Shown here: one piece after another, positions 35,879 through 49,900 of the stretch | How positions within the stretch are numbered: position 1 is the first letter of the stretch | Layout of the letters: each line of letters opens with the position of its first letter | NCBI GenBank assembly: GCA_036924285.1 | Contig: JAYKYS010000002.1 | Location: 36,564,501 to 36,628,500, forward strand | Length of the DNA stretch: 64,000 nt | From: Asterella californica | Lineage: Eukaryota; Streptophyta; Marchantiopsida; Marchantiales; Aytoniaceae | Direction: 5' to 3' | Notes under the pieces: model-generated | The model's database searches: none | What the model saw: only the letters and a program-made list of their open reading frames with translations | Told to the model about the DNA's origin: nothing | Program-made: the position numbers and the translations under genes

Positions 35879-38800
35879 ATGTTTGGGAGGGGTCGGTGGA
35901 TCGTCGGGCACATGCGGCTGGCCCTTGCGGCTCCTGCCCCTCCTCTTCCCGTGCCCGTGTCAACACTTCACACATGGGCCGTGATTATTGCGGGAGTTTT
36001 CGTCCTTTTAGCTCTAGCCCTCTCCACCTTCCTAATGTTTGAGCACCTTACTTGTTATAAAGATCCAGAGGTTTGTACACCAATCCCATCTCTCAAGCAA
36101 CACATGATGTTCTTGTTCTTCTGAGCGGTGATAGTGCTTATTGCGAGAAGACTTTGTTCTGAACACCGGTATTGTTTTTCAAGATATGATGTCTTTACGT
36201 TTTGCTATTCATGTTCTTGATTTTCAGTTCTCGTTACACCTTTTAAAAGGGCTTGTCTAGAGAAAGAATCTAGCAGTTTAGATTGACAATCTTTTGGCAG
36301 TAACCAACAGTTAATAAATTTAAGCTGGCAGCGGCTCTGTCTGTCGGAATAACTGTTAGTTGAGTGACATGTTCACGGATAGGATAATTCTGCTTCTCTT
36401 TGAAGCATGATCCCCGTTTGGCTGGAACCGTAGAGAAGCGTGCTGTGTGGCAAATGTTCAGACAGGTTTCTCCAACAGTTCCAGCTTCTCATAATAATAG
36501 TCATCCTGCAAACGGGAACATGAAGCGCAGGGTAGTTGTTTGAACCTCGGAATCTGCCGTTCTTGCCGGTCGAGACAGGCGAAAACTCACCTCAAAGAAC
36601 TAGAGTTTACAGTTAGTATCGGTCCCTCAGTATACATCCGCTATTAGTTTCTAGAGAATATGTAGAGGATCAGGAACTTGAGTGTCATTTGGACAAGTTT
36701 GATAATTCCTGATGTCCTGTAGTTTCTTACGGTTTTTCTCTGAGAATTCTGTGCCCCATGGTGTGGGAGGTGTTCCATTCTCTAGATCTGCGATTGCTTT
36801 GTGGTCTCCTCTGCCAGTTGGGAGTACGCAACAAGTTGTATGTTATCTCGCTTTGTAACTCTAGAGAACGTGACATAAAAGCTGCTGTACGTAACCTGCC
36901 CATCACCGCTCGCTCTTCTTATGTGCAGGAGCAAAAGTGGTTGATTGGACTAATTTTCATGGTCCCTGTATATACAATTTCATCGGTACGTTTAATGATT
37001 CCATCTTACTCGGAACTAGGTATTCTCTTACGATAGCCATTTTGTTGTCGTGATTTGTATCATCGGTCACGAAATTATGAAAAAGACTTTTTCTCCAGAG
37101 AAGTTTATCTTCGTAAGCAAGCTAGTGATTACAGATGCGGACACAGATACAGTTCCCTCCGTTGACACGTGGAAGCTTGTTTTGCAGTTCTTATCGTTAT
37201 GGCACCCGAAGTATTCATTAGTTTGTAACATACTAGGCAACTGCTACGAAGCCTATGCTCTATACGCGTTTGGATGCTACCTGATAGCCTGCTTAGGTAA
37301 GGCCTTTTGTGAAAGGTATCGCCACCTGTCTATTATATATCTGAGCAGTCTGGAGGACTTCGTACTCCGTAGAACTAGGGAAGTTCTGTTCGGGTTCAGA
37401 GGTCCGTTTTGAGTGCATCAATAATTATTTATAGGCTCCCTATAGGAAAATCGATGCGAAATGGAGATTTCATGTCGCTGGTTGCAGTGTAGATCTAGCT
37501 CCTAGTTTTTCTGGGAAGGTGGTTGTGTGGGAGGAGCGTTGTGATAAATATTCTTACTGCTTTTGGGGACATGAAAATTTGGCAGGTGGGGAGGAGAAGG
37601 TAGTAGAGCTCTTTGAAAGGGAGGGTAAGCAAGGTGCTCGCACGCCTTTGTTGGAAAAGAAATCGGGGAAAAGAGCAGATGTGGAGCACCCGGTACCTTT
37701 GAATTGGTGCATCGACTCCTGGGAATTGGGGCAAGATTTTTATACAGCTGCGAAATTTGGCATCGTCCAATATGTGAGTACCACACCGAATGGGAGTATA
37801 TCGTTTACCTTGTCATTTTCGAAAAGATCGACTTCCATTTTATCGGTCTTAAAGTTAAGCTGCAGTAGGGCTAGCGGTGGGTCGCTGTTTGAGAACAGAC
37901 TGCATATGGCGACGTGTATTAGTGCTGCTATGTTCGCCTCGTCCACGCTAGCTCCAGTGGGGGTACGGTCTTGCTTGGTTGCTCCTGGTGAACATCGTTA
38001 TGGATTAGATGGATTTTTTTTGCTTCATAGCCTCAAGCAAGTAGCGAAGATGAAGATGAAGAAAGATAGTAAGAGATTCTGGACAGTCTGTGATGCTTGC
38101 TGGTTGTCTCGGTGCCAAGGCTTCACTAGCTTTCCGAGTGATCGTGTCACGTGTCTGAGGCTCCTTATTATTCAGGATGAGTAACTGAGGAGAAGATCGA
38201 CAACTATTAGATATCTATTTTCAAAGGAAGTTAAAGTTAGATTTCATCCGGTTCACGTAATCTTCTTCCAATATAACCTTTTCCTTTGTATAAATTTTCT
38301 TGCATAAATGTTCCGCTCTTATTGAAGGTGTATCAGACCTGCATTTCTGATTGTTGAGGACGGTTCGCGGTTGTTTGTTTACCTTATTTCTAGGTATTTT
38401 TGAGATGATGATTCCCTAATAGTAACATCTGGATTTTTTTTCAGATGATACTGAAGACGTTCTGTGCCTTGTTAGCACTGCTGTTGAATATAGTGAACTT
38501 GTACAACGAAGGCGAGTTCAAATACAATGATGGGTAAGTTGCAAGTGAGAGTCACTAGCATAGGTTGTGGCCACGGTAAGAACCTGTGGTCTGCTTGCGT
38601 CGAAAGTCTGTATAGCAATTCTGGTCTTACGTCTCTGCGTAGCTGTATACGTTTCGATTTTGGCTCACCTGGTTCAAACCATGTAGCCGGTAGGAGCTCG
38701 TACTCTTCGGTGGTACACGTGTGAAGGATATTGCAGATCATGCGACTGCATAGAGAATAAGGGTGGTTTGGACTTCCACTGTTGCATGAGGAGTGGGTTC

Positions 38801-40898
38801 GTTTACTCCTATGTTGAAAGCATCAGATCACCGCATGATGTGCTGTGGACCAGCATATACTGGATGAAGTAAGAATGTTCAGTCGTATGTACATTTGCTG
38901 TAGGTCCCTTCTCCTTCTTTGAAAACTGACAGACAGCTTGCTCTTTATGCCTATTTGCAGGTATCCTTATATTACTCTGGTATTGAACTTCAGCCAAACA
39001 TGGGCTCTTTACTGCCTGATACAGTTTTATGGTCAGACACACGAGGAACTGAAAGCCATCAACCCTCTTGCAAAGTTTATCTGCTTCAAGTCGATTGTTT
39101 TCGCGACCTGGTGGCAGGGTGTGGTGATATCTCTGGCTTTCGGTTCTGGATGGATCAAAATTGACAATCAAGTCTTCAGTGGAAAGTTCCAGACGGGTTT
39201 ACAGGACTTCCTCGTTTGCTTTGAAGTAAGAAACTGCTTTTCTTCTAGCATAAAGATTTGCATTGCTGCCAAGGTTTTGTTGATTACCTCGCTGTTCCAA
39301 CTTGGATTCTAAGGGTGGCAGTGAAGTAGTATCACTAAAAGGCTCACTGTAGACAGGGTAGTTACACTTGAATCTCACTTGTAGTTTCACCCGAAGTGCT
39401 AAAGTTGTGAGCTCTTCCTTTTTGTATTACAAGAAGTGAATTGATTAGAGTTATTCTCGTGAATACTGGTCCATCGGACCTTCCGTGTACAAGATGAACT
39501 GTACGATCTCCGTCTATTCTGCTAACGTCGTAGCCCTCTTTATAGTTATGGGTGCTTTGGTCTAAGCATGCGTTTGAATTGTCAAGTTATCTCATTTGCT
39601 TCGGTGTGCTAGTCAAGGTTTTGTGATGCCCTTACGGGTTATAGGACAACTCTTTACGATTGCATGACACGACAGTATAAAGTTCCATAACATTCAGGTT
39701 TTGCTCTCTCGAGAAAATTAACTTCTTAGAGAACTCCATAACATTCAGAGTTTTGCTCTCCTCGAGAAAAGAAGTGACTTCATTAGGGGTGTAGTCTTGG
39801 TTTGAATGCTAGGTTTCAGCTTATTCCTGTGAACAAACTTGTTTTCTCTACCTACATGCTTGCAGTGGATGTAGTCTTACTTGTGTTGCCATCTTTACAG
39901 GGGATGGTATCGGGTAGTTCATTCTTGCTTCGTATGACTTAAGTTTCTATGACTTGGGAGCGGATAGCCTCACTCGTATCTGCTCAGGCAGTTTGCCCCT
40001 ACTAATTTTTGGCATCTTTGTTAGCAGATGGCGATTGCAGCTGTTGCTCACATCTATATATTTCCAGCAACTCCTTATCAGAAGATGGTCGGTCAACAGA
40101 GGCGTGGTAGTGTGTCTGTTTTAGCTGACTATGCATCGATTGACTCCCCTTTGGATCCCGAGGAAGTGAGCGAGAGTAAGCGACCTTCAGTTATAAAGAT
40201 CGCGCATAAGCATGGAGAAAGAGCTGGCGCGACTAGTGTTAGGGAGAGCGTCCAAGACGTTTTGATACAAGGAGGAAACATTGTACGTGCAAAACTAATC
40301 CCGAGTCCACGTCGTAGCAGTCGATCGTGTTCTTGTCGTCTTGTGTCCAGATATGTTTTTTCGTAATTTCCTGCGCGGTCATGCATGCGGAATGTTGATA
40401 ATCTTGTTAACTCGCTGCGTTCATACGTTCTCAAACATTTCTCGTCGTTTTCTGTGCTGTCATGCATACGGAATGTTGTCGCTGCGAGTATACATTGGTA
40501 TGTGAAAATGCTGAGCTTTCTCCCGTGCTATGAGACAGGCGTTTAGGGATATAAAAGACACTGTGCACATCGCTGTAGCGCCAGTGGAGGAAGGCATCAA
40601 CAAAATGCACGGTCATCTTCCTCATTTACCCCCATGGGGCAGGAAGAAAGAAAAGGATAAGGAAAAGAAGAGGACAATGAGCAGAGATGACCTCCACGCT
40701 CACTATTCTCCGAGCACTGCTAGACAGCCGGTAAAAGGTATTGACGATCCTCTGTATGCCGGAAGTATGAGCGATGGACAAGTAGTAGGCAAGACACGCA
40801 AGTCTTATGGCAGTGGCGCAGAGAGCAGCGGGGAAAGTAGTGATCAAGGCGTAGGAGGTTTCAGAACAGGAGGTAAGAGATGGACGTACAAAAAGTGA
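35879..40898 (+). CDS. LAZ1: LAZ1/DUF300 (TMEM184, organic solute transporter Ost-alpha type) membrane protein
   Basis: Model: join(35879-36070, 36929-36985, 37188-37296, 37586-37773, 38445-38533, 38961-39225, 40028-40282, 40539-40898), giving 504 residues. All introns are GT-AG and in frame. Arabidopsis LAZ1 and its paralogue act at the vacuolar membrane and affect brassinosteroid signalling and hypersensitive cell death; transport function is not settled. Visible features are a first membrane segment (TWAVIIAGVFVLLALALSTF, about 32-51), YKDPEEQKWLIGLIFMVPVY across junction 1/2, NCYEAYALYAFGCYLIACLG with GEE across junction 3/4, LNWCIDSWELGQDF, FGIVQY joined to MILKTF, YPYITLVLNFSQTWALYCLI, FKSIVFATWWQG, and HIYIFPATPY. 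The tail is long, polar and Ser/Gly/Lys-rich, as in the family. The exon 8 acceptor (40538) is the least certain boundary. Confidence 0.93.
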
Positions 40899-42240
40899 AA
40901 TTGGTGGTAACGCATTGGTGACAACGCATAGATACATTTGTACTTACGGAACTCTTCTGGATTTGTGGTCGCTCCTTGCATGTTAAGCAGTACACATGGA
41001 GTTCTATCAGGGCATGGCAGCCGGAATTTCCTCCAGTGCCCCCTTGTACACTAGAATTATATTTTGTGGGTATTGGTGTGTTCCAGGATGGCACTTTGTC
41101 GCCCACCATCACCTCTTACTCTTTCTGTCAGTCGGATGTATGTTGGTTAAGAGCTTGTACAGGGTTTTGATGTTGGTGTTGATGTTCGTGCTGTCGGTCC
41201 TGTTAAGGTCTTGAGGCCCTTAGGTGTTCGTGTAATTCATGTGGAGTACGGCAAGGGTCAGTGCATGATCAAGGCATAGACTAGCTCGTACTGTATCTAG
41301 TGATGGGTCTATTACGAGCTCCCCAGGGGGCTTCGCGGGAGGAGACTCTCTCTGGTGATTTCGAAGTTTTGAGGGAACAAGAGCCCGGGATTATCAGGGC
41401 GTTCTTTAGAGTTCGCTGATTCCGGCAAGTCGGTTATCGTAAGTGTGCGACCGAGGAAGGTTGGATGTAGCAACGGTCCAGGTAATCGGTTGATGCCCGT
41501 CTGTGTGACGAACTTTGTCCCACTTGTACGCCGTATAGCACTTACGTGCAGTTGCTCGGTCTCATGCTGCCGGATCTGCCGGTTTCCTATTTCCTTCGCA
41601 CCTGCCGTTGTATTTCCGCTGTAACGTGAAGGTTACCACGCGACATGCTCTGGTCCATGTGTGTGCTTATAACTACATGTAAGACTTCGTACTTTCATGT
41701 ACGAAGTTATGCATGTACCAAGCCGGGTTACTTGTGTTTGAGCTTAGGGCCGGTGAGTTTGGCTTTGCTAGTTTCGTAAACTGTTGCTGCTGGATCGACC
41801 ATGGCTATCTGCGTAATGTTCCCAACCTGTGGACCGGACCAGTTTCAACCTGTCAGGATCCAGTGTTGAAATGGATCGATAACGGGTACCGTAAAGCGAT
41901 GTGGTGGTATGATGTACTCTTTCATACAGAGCGAAACTAATCGTATCTGCGCAATTGTTTCGTACTCCTGTCCATTGATACAAGTCCTGAGGCACGAACG
42001 CTGCAAAACTAAGCAGGGTCCGAGAGACATTGACGAGTAGGCGAGACTGAATCCAGAGCAAGGTGCTCTTGTCGGTATGTTATCATTACCGATGTTAGAG
42101 GTGTAGTTGGAAAACAGTACATAGAGCTTGCGAAGGATGACAAAAGCTAGAAACTTTTGTATCTGTGACTATCCCTGCAGCGAGCTCGTTTCGTTAAATG
42201 TTGATGATTGACGTTTCAAAACAAGTCACTGCAACCATTT
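40899..42240. other. Region downstream of LAZ1
   Basis: Presumably holds the LAZ1 3' UTR. A 75-codon plus ORF at 41713-41940 has no family features and no splice context. GC is higher than in the following repeat region, so an unrecognised exon cannot be excluded. Confidence 0.3.
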
Positions 42241-42616
42241 GGATGATTTAGTATGTGAGGTGTTCATGTTCAAAGCCTTCATCCACCTGTCGTCTCTGGC
42301 TGGAAAGCACAGACGTCTAACAAACAACACTCCCTTTATAGTAAATGATCCTACCTTACAGGTTTAAACCAGACTTCTAGCGATATTTTACTTAGATGTG
42401 TAGTTTGGAGTTAGTTAAAGTGATAGTAAAATAACTACTGGAAAATGATAGGATTAGAGGTCATATGCGGGTAATTTTAGTACTACAGTTTGAAAATGGA
42501 AGAGGAAAGTCCGAGCTTGTCTCGTACGATACACGAGGACATCCTTTGAAGGGCCTCCGTGGAACTTGATCTAAAATCAGCTGTTAGAAATTTCGAACTC
42601 TGATCCAGATATTGCG

Positions 42617-42702
42617 AATTTGTAATGCTAAATTACAAATTTAGCCTGAACCCTAAACTGAAATGATGCAGTTCATGATTCTAATTGCTGAAATCATGAA
42701 CT
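42617..42702. repeat. Two adjacent short stem-loops
   Basis: aatttgtaat/attacaaatt (42617-42641) and agttcatgatt/aatcatgaact (42670-42702) are perfect hairpins about 30 bp apart. A block at about 42870-42990 (gcgcggtggtctctacttgt and following) resembles the long dispersed repeat at 32.2 kb. Confidence 0.45.
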
Positions 42703-42739
42703 ACTTTTGCACCGTCTAGGTAATCCCAAATCCCGTAGA

Positions 42740-44279
42740 AATAAGGGTATTACAGTAGTCACCTTTCCAGTTCAAACATCATCTTAGAAGATGTGATTAA
42801 TAAATCAAACCTTCCAAAATAGATGGATCCATCTAAAAATTTGATGTAGGTTAAATGTGCACATAGTGGGCTGGGAGCGCGGTGGTCTCTACTTGTCTTA
42901 GGGTCATGTACTTCTCTTCCCGCATTTCTAGTTTTTCTAATGTAACGTTCAGAGATATATATATATTTTTAATTAAATAAAACTCAAAGGTGATATTCAT
43001 TTCTGCTAACAAGTGGACAACGGTTCTTCAGAAGTTCATGTTCATTTTTGGTCTCTCATTCTGTCATCTGATTGTCACCATTTTGGCTGTTGAATGTGAG
43101 AAACAATTTTGAAAGTCAGACACGTAAAGACGACCTGTCTGCATATTCGCGTTATTGAATTATAAAGCTATTACCCTCAAGACGTGTCTTGTTTGGTGGC
43201 CTCACGTCGAGAGTTCGAACCAAGCCGTCGTTAGCAGATGAAGGGTTAGATTGTTTATTCTTTCTCGAGAGGACTGATAACACGGTTAATTCTCAAAAAA
43301 TATTAGAGGAGTTTTTAAAAATACAATTATCATTAAATGATCGTCTTAGAGACAAACGATAATATAATTCTCGTCTCCGAATAATTAGAGAGTGTCTAAA
43401 AGTCAAAATTAAATTGTCAAACATGAAATCTGATTCATGATGGGGTCAAAATATGTAATCTGGAAAAATGAAAACGTTATAATACATAAAACGAAGCGAG
43501 CCCAGGTGATAATGCTAACTTATGTAAAATATGCCCATCAACCCCTTTCTACAGCCAAGGTGGAGAAGAAGACAAACACGTGGTTTACTTTAAAAGAATT
43601 TTCTGGTTATGGATGGGTTTTCTGTGAATTTCCGGAGGACTATAATAAATAATATTCAATAATACACGTTTTGACAAAATACTTTAAACTAAACGTGCGA
43701 GTCAAATCTATCAGATATATCAGATTTATCAAATATAAAGTGAATCCTTGAACAACTCGATTTTTAGCTAGTTGACATTAAGATGTTACATAAAATTGAA
43801 ACGGTCAACACTAGAAGAGAAGATGTTCGACTCCAGCATAAAGACAGTGTTCATCAACAAATGAAACAATATGTTTCAAAGTAATTTATTATTACTCAAA
43901 TTTAGTAATAAATTACCTCAGTGATAATTAACTAATTTGCTATATTTGCATCTTATCTTCATATGAGAAAACGAATTTTCAAATATATACATGCAAATAC
44001 TCACTTCAAAATAAAATCCTTTAAAAGGATCGAATTGTAAAAGTTAATATATAATCTGATAATGATCATGATCAATCATCGATTATTTCTCATACTACTC
44101 AAGGAAGATTAATATGATGAATATTGTGAAGGAGAATACTACCATGGTCAAAATGGTCCAATCTGATTTCTTTATTCATTAAGGTCAGTTGAGAATTTAA
44201 GTATGTCCATCTATTGAGTATAACTCAATGCCATATAATCAGACTGGTTAATAACCTTGAGTCCAATTGATACCTGAAC
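42740..44279. other. AT-rich non-genic stretch
   Basis: A 71-codon plus ORF at 43437-43652 lacks family features. Otherwise nothing supported beyond the repeat block near 42.9 kb. Confidence 0.3.
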
Positions 44280-44690
44280 TCTTTATTTACTTGGATGTTT
44301 CAACTTATTATGTTGGAATCATACTTATTTATGTTGATCATTTAAAATAAGATTCTCTGATCCAACTATGATATGATCATCATATATCAACTACAAATTT
44401 GGTCATCTTGTCTTATCATGGTGATCTATCATTTATTTAAACATGTCCGTCTTCCAGTTTGAGGATCATGATCTTTCTTGAATGAAAAGATCATCCATGA
44501 AAATTATATGGATCAAAGCTGACATAGCCAAAGCTTAAATGAGTAACTTATGAACCTCACTTGTTTATAACATCTTAATTCCATCATATTTGATTGTTTA
44601 TGTGATATTATCAACATTTCTCCAAAATTTTAACATTATTAATTGGAGAAAATTCTTTTCCGCATTCTCTTGCATATTCTGTCGATTAGA
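44280..44690 (+). pseudogene. Relic of a Ty1/Copia-type reverse transcriptase/RNase H region
   Basis: ILIYVDHL (44321-44344) resembles the Copia reverse transcriptase core, usually YVDD, with the second Asp replaced by His. In other frames downstream come blocks that resemble the IFLSQ/KYI-type segment (about 44470-44530) and a degenerate TRPDI-SRF-HW-type segment (about 44575-44650, ending NWRKFF). Many stops and frame changes show it is dead. The order of blocks fits Copia pol, but similarity is low. Confidence 0.4.
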
Positions 44691-47060
44691 TGATCTTTTG
44701 ACATTTTGTGTAACAAACTGTAGTCAATAGGTTATCTTGAATACTGAAACTAGCTCAAGTTTTAGCTGAGTTGAGCTTTTAGATCTGAAGTTTTAGAAAG
44801 TAGACCAGATATGTTAGACAATGAATAGCATTTCCCCTTTGCATCATGTGATCTTGGAGACAGAGTTGTGATGTAAGGAAAGGGTGTGATCAAGTAGCTT
44901 AATCAACATGTTCAAGATGACTATCCAACCTAATTAATGATACAAGAATACATAAATAAGTGACACTATAGTTGGAATTCACATTCTGATCCAACTTTAA
45001 TTTACTTCCAAAATAGATGCACTTGCATTATAATACATCAGCACTTATATGAACTCCATTCTTTTACATGGAAGACTTCACTTGAACTTAACTTTCTAGT
45101 TGAACATGTAGTTTTATCTCGATGACCTTTTCTCATGTTTGGAACAACATTTTCTTTATGTAGAAGATTTCACTTGAACTCAAGTCTCTCGTTTATCATG
45201 TAGTCTTTATCTTGATCTTCTTTTCTCATGTTTGAAATGTGCTTTGAACAGCATCAAGAATACATACGAATCCGCTGCATTAGTATGTATCCTTGAAAGT
45301 TTTTCTTTTTAATCTCCTTCAATCATCCTCGACAAGACTCCTCTTTTATCTCTTCTGTTCATTTCTCATCTTTCTCAACAGAACTTAACATATCTAGCTC
45401 CTTGGGCCGTGAGTGTATGTAATCTTTGAACTACGTTGTCACGTCGTGTATCAGCTATCGCATGAAATAAAAGTGTTGAGAAAACAAATTTCCCACACTT
45501 GCTGCTTATACCGTTCTGAAAGCAGCATGGAATAGATCTTGTCGGAGAGATCAAAATGAGAATTTAAATCGTCACAAATGGAATAAAGACTAACAACTTA
45601 TGGCGATTTGAACTTCTACAAAATTTTGGATGGATGGTGGATCAGTGGACTGTCGGTGGAACATGGAAAATAACTATAAGTTGTTATTTATGGATCTCCG
45701 ACTAATAGTTGTTATTTATGATGAATAATAACACTATATTGTTATTTCATCCATATAAGTTTTTGGGTGCTCGATTATTCTTTTTGGGAGGTTTTTGTGG
45801 TAACAGAAAGCTTGAAGTGCATTTGGAAGACGTAACTAACAGTTACAGTGCGAAAGAGTTAGCTTGAACCTACGGGCTAGTGATGGACCGTTTGAGAGAT
45901 TGGTGAGTCCAACGCAAGCGTGCAAGACGTCATTGATTTCATTTTTGTGCAGGCTACGCATAGGATTAGACGGTTCATGTAGAGGTGGATCGAGGGTTGG
46001 AATTTGATGAAATTTAGACATATGGAGAGAGGATTGGGCGCTTCAGTTATCTATGAAGAAGAGTTGGACCGTTCGGGAGTCTAAACTTGTGTCCTTGGAT
46101 CCGTAAGGATCAGAACACCGAGTTCTACATGAAATTGAAGACGATACAAATTTTTATCAGACGGATTGGAATTTATGAGAGAAATTTATCCGCAAGGAGA
46201 CACTTACATCAAATTTTTGGTTACTTGCAATATGAGGTTTGGTTGTTCTTGACAATCAATGGATCAAGTTCTTCGTTCTTGGTGTCGACGCGATCATAGA
46301 CTCTTCACTTACGCAAAGAAGAAAATTGTACATGGATTGGGTTGTTGGTTTGGGTGTGGTGAACGAATTTGAGCCATAGGGGTTCATTTATGTCAACTTT
46401 TTGCGTCATGTGATCAAATTTCTTGTGTGATTTTGTGAGGAGAACTCCAAACGACATGTTTGAAATCTTGTTGGGTTCAAGGTAGTCTGATATACCTAGA
46501 GGAAGAGATATATCAAGTGATTTGTTTGGACGGTGCGCGTGCATTTCGATCGCAAGGAGGAGGTTTTAAAATTTTGATCATATGCGATCAAAATTAGACA
46601 TATCTTGGCTATCGGATGTCGGATCTTAGGATTCTTGGAGCCTATGGAGTTAAGAGAAAAGATCCTATTGATTTCTGAAGATCGTCTGTCGAAAGAAAGA
46701 AGTCTCTAGATCAACGTTCTTCCGCTCTTTTATTACGGATTGGAAGTCTACTTCGGTATTCGAGACGATTCTCACTATATCATTATCTAACGGGGCTGAG
46801 TTCTCGATCCTCATTTGGATTAGAGCGATTTGGGCTAGTGATATATTGAGCAATGGTGATGCAATGACATTGTTACGGATGCGGCTGCTGTATATAATAA
46901 ATTTGGGTAACGAGACGTTGTTGTGAAGCTAACTGTAAGAGAAGAGTGTTTCCTTGCTTTGAGTTACGCTTCGACAGTTCTTGTCCGAGGATTAGATGTA
47001 GAGACTTGAGTCAAGATTAGAGATTGTTTTAGTCTTCTTATCTTATTTTTGTCATCTCAA
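44691..47060. other. Degenerate, probably retrotransposon-derived stretch
   Basis: The part from 45600 to 46930 has higher GC and short broken frames but no recognisable domain. It might be old LTR or gag sequence belonging with the Copia-like relic. A perfect hairpin attttgatc/gatcaaaat lies at about 46572-46595. Confidence 0.3.
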
Positions 47061-47064
47061 CAAT

Positions 47065-47150
47065 CTCACTGAGAGAAGGTGGTCTTTTTATCATCTCATC
47101 ATCTAAAGAAAGTTCAGATGATAAAAAGACCACCTAAGATACTCAGTGAG
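47065..47150. repeat. Perfect 20-bp hairpin with extended outer stem
   Basis: aggtggtctttttatcatct (47077-47096) is perfectly complementary to 47116-47135 across a 19-nt loop. Outside it, ctcactgag (47065-47073) pairs with ctcagtgag (47142-47150). The whole is an 86-nt foldback. It could be a very small MITE or a small-RNA precursor-like hairpin. Strand of origin is unknown. Confidence 0.6.
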
Positions 47151-49900
47151 TTCGTGTCCAAGATAAAAGGAGACATATGACTATGCTTACATGATGTACA
47201 ATGACAAGATTAACTTAAACAAAGTATATTCAAGAAAAATGAATGACTAAGTAATAAAGGTATGAGAAATATTTTTTAATAATATTTTTTAATTTTCAAG
47301 GCATTAAAGAAGGAATATAAGGAAAAAATAAAGAATATTTAATCACTAAAAACTATAATAAAATCAATTATAAAGATAAGAAAAATAGCATTTATCTCAC
47401 ATGACGTGTCTATCTATATATATAAAAATATATATGGTATACTGAGTGACATCCCTGGGTAGAAGATATATTTATCAAATTATTTTGGAATAAAACTCTC
47501 TTCTAATTATCTTGGACTAGAAGCTTTCAGTCTAAAAAATCTCACAGCAGATGATGTCACTTCATAAACGTCACATCAGAAATAGAACACTTGTTTACAC
47601 GAGAGTACCACATCAACATCAAAGACAGCAGTGTTTGAAAGAGAAATGTATACCCTCTCAACTTTCAAAAGCCTTAACTTCTTCTCGCTTACAACTAAAG
47701 ATTGAACCCATCTTACACTTGTTAGAAAGTTGATCCTGAAAACTATTAGCTTATAGAGTTTCATTACATTTGGAACTTATAAAATGAAACTAGAAGCAAA
47801 ATCCTCCACACTCCTCATTAGAAGCATTTGCAAAGAGATACTTATCCATTTTGATTTTAGCTGTCAGTAAACTGTCCAAGATTTGAACTTAGATCATGAG
47901 TTTTCAACAGCAAAAGAATTCTCTCTTAGAGTTCTTGTTGCTAAGATGTCAACACCATAAATTTACATCGAAAATAGAGTGACATGATCATAAACTTCTA
48001 TATCAAGAATCAATAATATCACTGTCAACATTAAGGATAGTGGCACATTAAGGATGTCACATTAACAGTGAACACACTCTCACAGTGAGAGTGGCACATA
48101 GCATTGACGGCACTTCTATATTGGGAATGTCAAATTACACTCGAGATATTTTAAAGATAAGTTTATCATCCAACCTTGTCAGCTTCCCAAAATCATAGCT
48201 TTTTGCCCACCACTTAAATCTTCAATATAGATTGCGAAGGTTTACATGCAGTGACGTTATAGTTTCTGGAAGATTCATTAAGGGATCTGCTTATAAACAA
48301 GTGTAAGCTAAAGATAGAATATTCTAATTATTTCTAGTAAAACTGTTAACTAATAATGAAACTTATGAGACTATTTTTAATTCTAAGACGAGTTTTATTG
48401 TACAATGAGATTCTGTATAAAAATATAAGTGAGTCATTTAAAGATTTCATTAAACAGAAATTATTTTTCGTTAAAAAGTTGAGGTATGAAAATACATCTT
48501 GATTCGTAATTGTTATTAGCAAAATACAACGAGTTGTCCTTCCAATGGTCTTTAGATGAATGAATCAATATGTGCTAAGAGGTACATTGTAAATACACCG
48601 CTATATATGAGTTTATTAACTACCTCCTGTCTCATATGCACACTCACATATCAACCACGTAGTTTTACTTTACATGGTTGAACCTGTAGTTCATGATCTC
48701 GAGAAAGACAAGGGTAGTGACACTAAGATTCAAATAGTTATTTCTTTCATTACAAGCTAGTAATCGCTTGCATGCACGTTTTCTGCTGACTTGTGTTCAT
48801 GAGAAAATTCTCTTCAAGATTAATAACTATCAACTTAGTATACGATGGACATGTTTTATATGTAGTAATAGAGGTAAAAATGTAAAAATATAAAATACAT
48901 ATTGTTTCTCCAAACAAAGGAATCTGTATAATGAAAAATTCAGTACGGACTTTTTCCAGAAACCAGTTTTTTGGAAAAGAAATTTAGTCGATTACCAGTA
49001 TATTAGTCTTCAAAGTGGAAATAAGTGGAATTTACGCTATACTAAAAAACTTAACCTAAATTAGTAAACAAAAACTAGGTTGGTAATCTTGAGGACATAT
49101 GTGCACTAAGTCTTGTGATAATGTGGGAAAGGATATGCTTTGTCTCTTTTATCAGCAATGCAATGCTTATGACATGACATGTAAATTATGGAGTTGTTGA
49201 CAGTGTGATGGTTGGACAATGGACAGTGTGCAGAATTTGGAATAACTACCATATACATGTCCACGTAAACGTGTACGCTAGAGGTAACATTTTGATGAAC
49301 ATGTACAGAAACACTTGAAAAGGTCAGAAATATGTATCTAAAGATCAAAACTCTTCGAGGACGCGTCGCCCCTAACCCTAAAGAGGACGCGTCGAGAAAC
49401 AGAAAGAACAAGTGTTTCTACAGCAATTCTGTAAATAAAGATAAGTGCAAGTTAAGTTACAACTACAAAAGCAATGAATCGATCACAAGTCACTGTGCTC
49501 GATTTCAACAGATGAAGAATTCTAACAGGAGATAATAATAATAATCTTATCTGAAGATGTTTACTTGTTTTTAGAAGTATAATTCACTCAAGGTCACCCA
49601 ATTTATTTGTCAAAATCGTGGGTGAGTCGGATCCTAATTCAAAAGGTTTCTTTTTAAAATGTAAAAATGTTTTTTATTTGGAAAAGTCATAAAGTGATAT
49701 ATAATAATCTTCTCTTTACTAAGAAACAACGAACCAACATTTTATTTTTCATAATGTTTTAAATTTCACTAAAAATGATCTAAATAACATTCTCTTACTT
49801 GTTTCTTGTACAAAACAATAGTTTCACATAAAGAGTAAGGCGTAGCGCATGTAAGATCATACCAGAAAAATGAGAGGGAGAATTTTGAGAGAAAGGAGAC
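47151..49900. other. AT-rich non-genic stretch
   Basis: No gene supported. Short ORFs on both strands overlap each other. The word gaggacgcgtcg is duplicated at about 49358 and 49384. Confidence 0.3.

Noticed and set aside
43205..43225. Second B-box-like word gagttcgaacc
   Set aside because: No A box at tRNA spacing and no cloverleaf; treated as chance.
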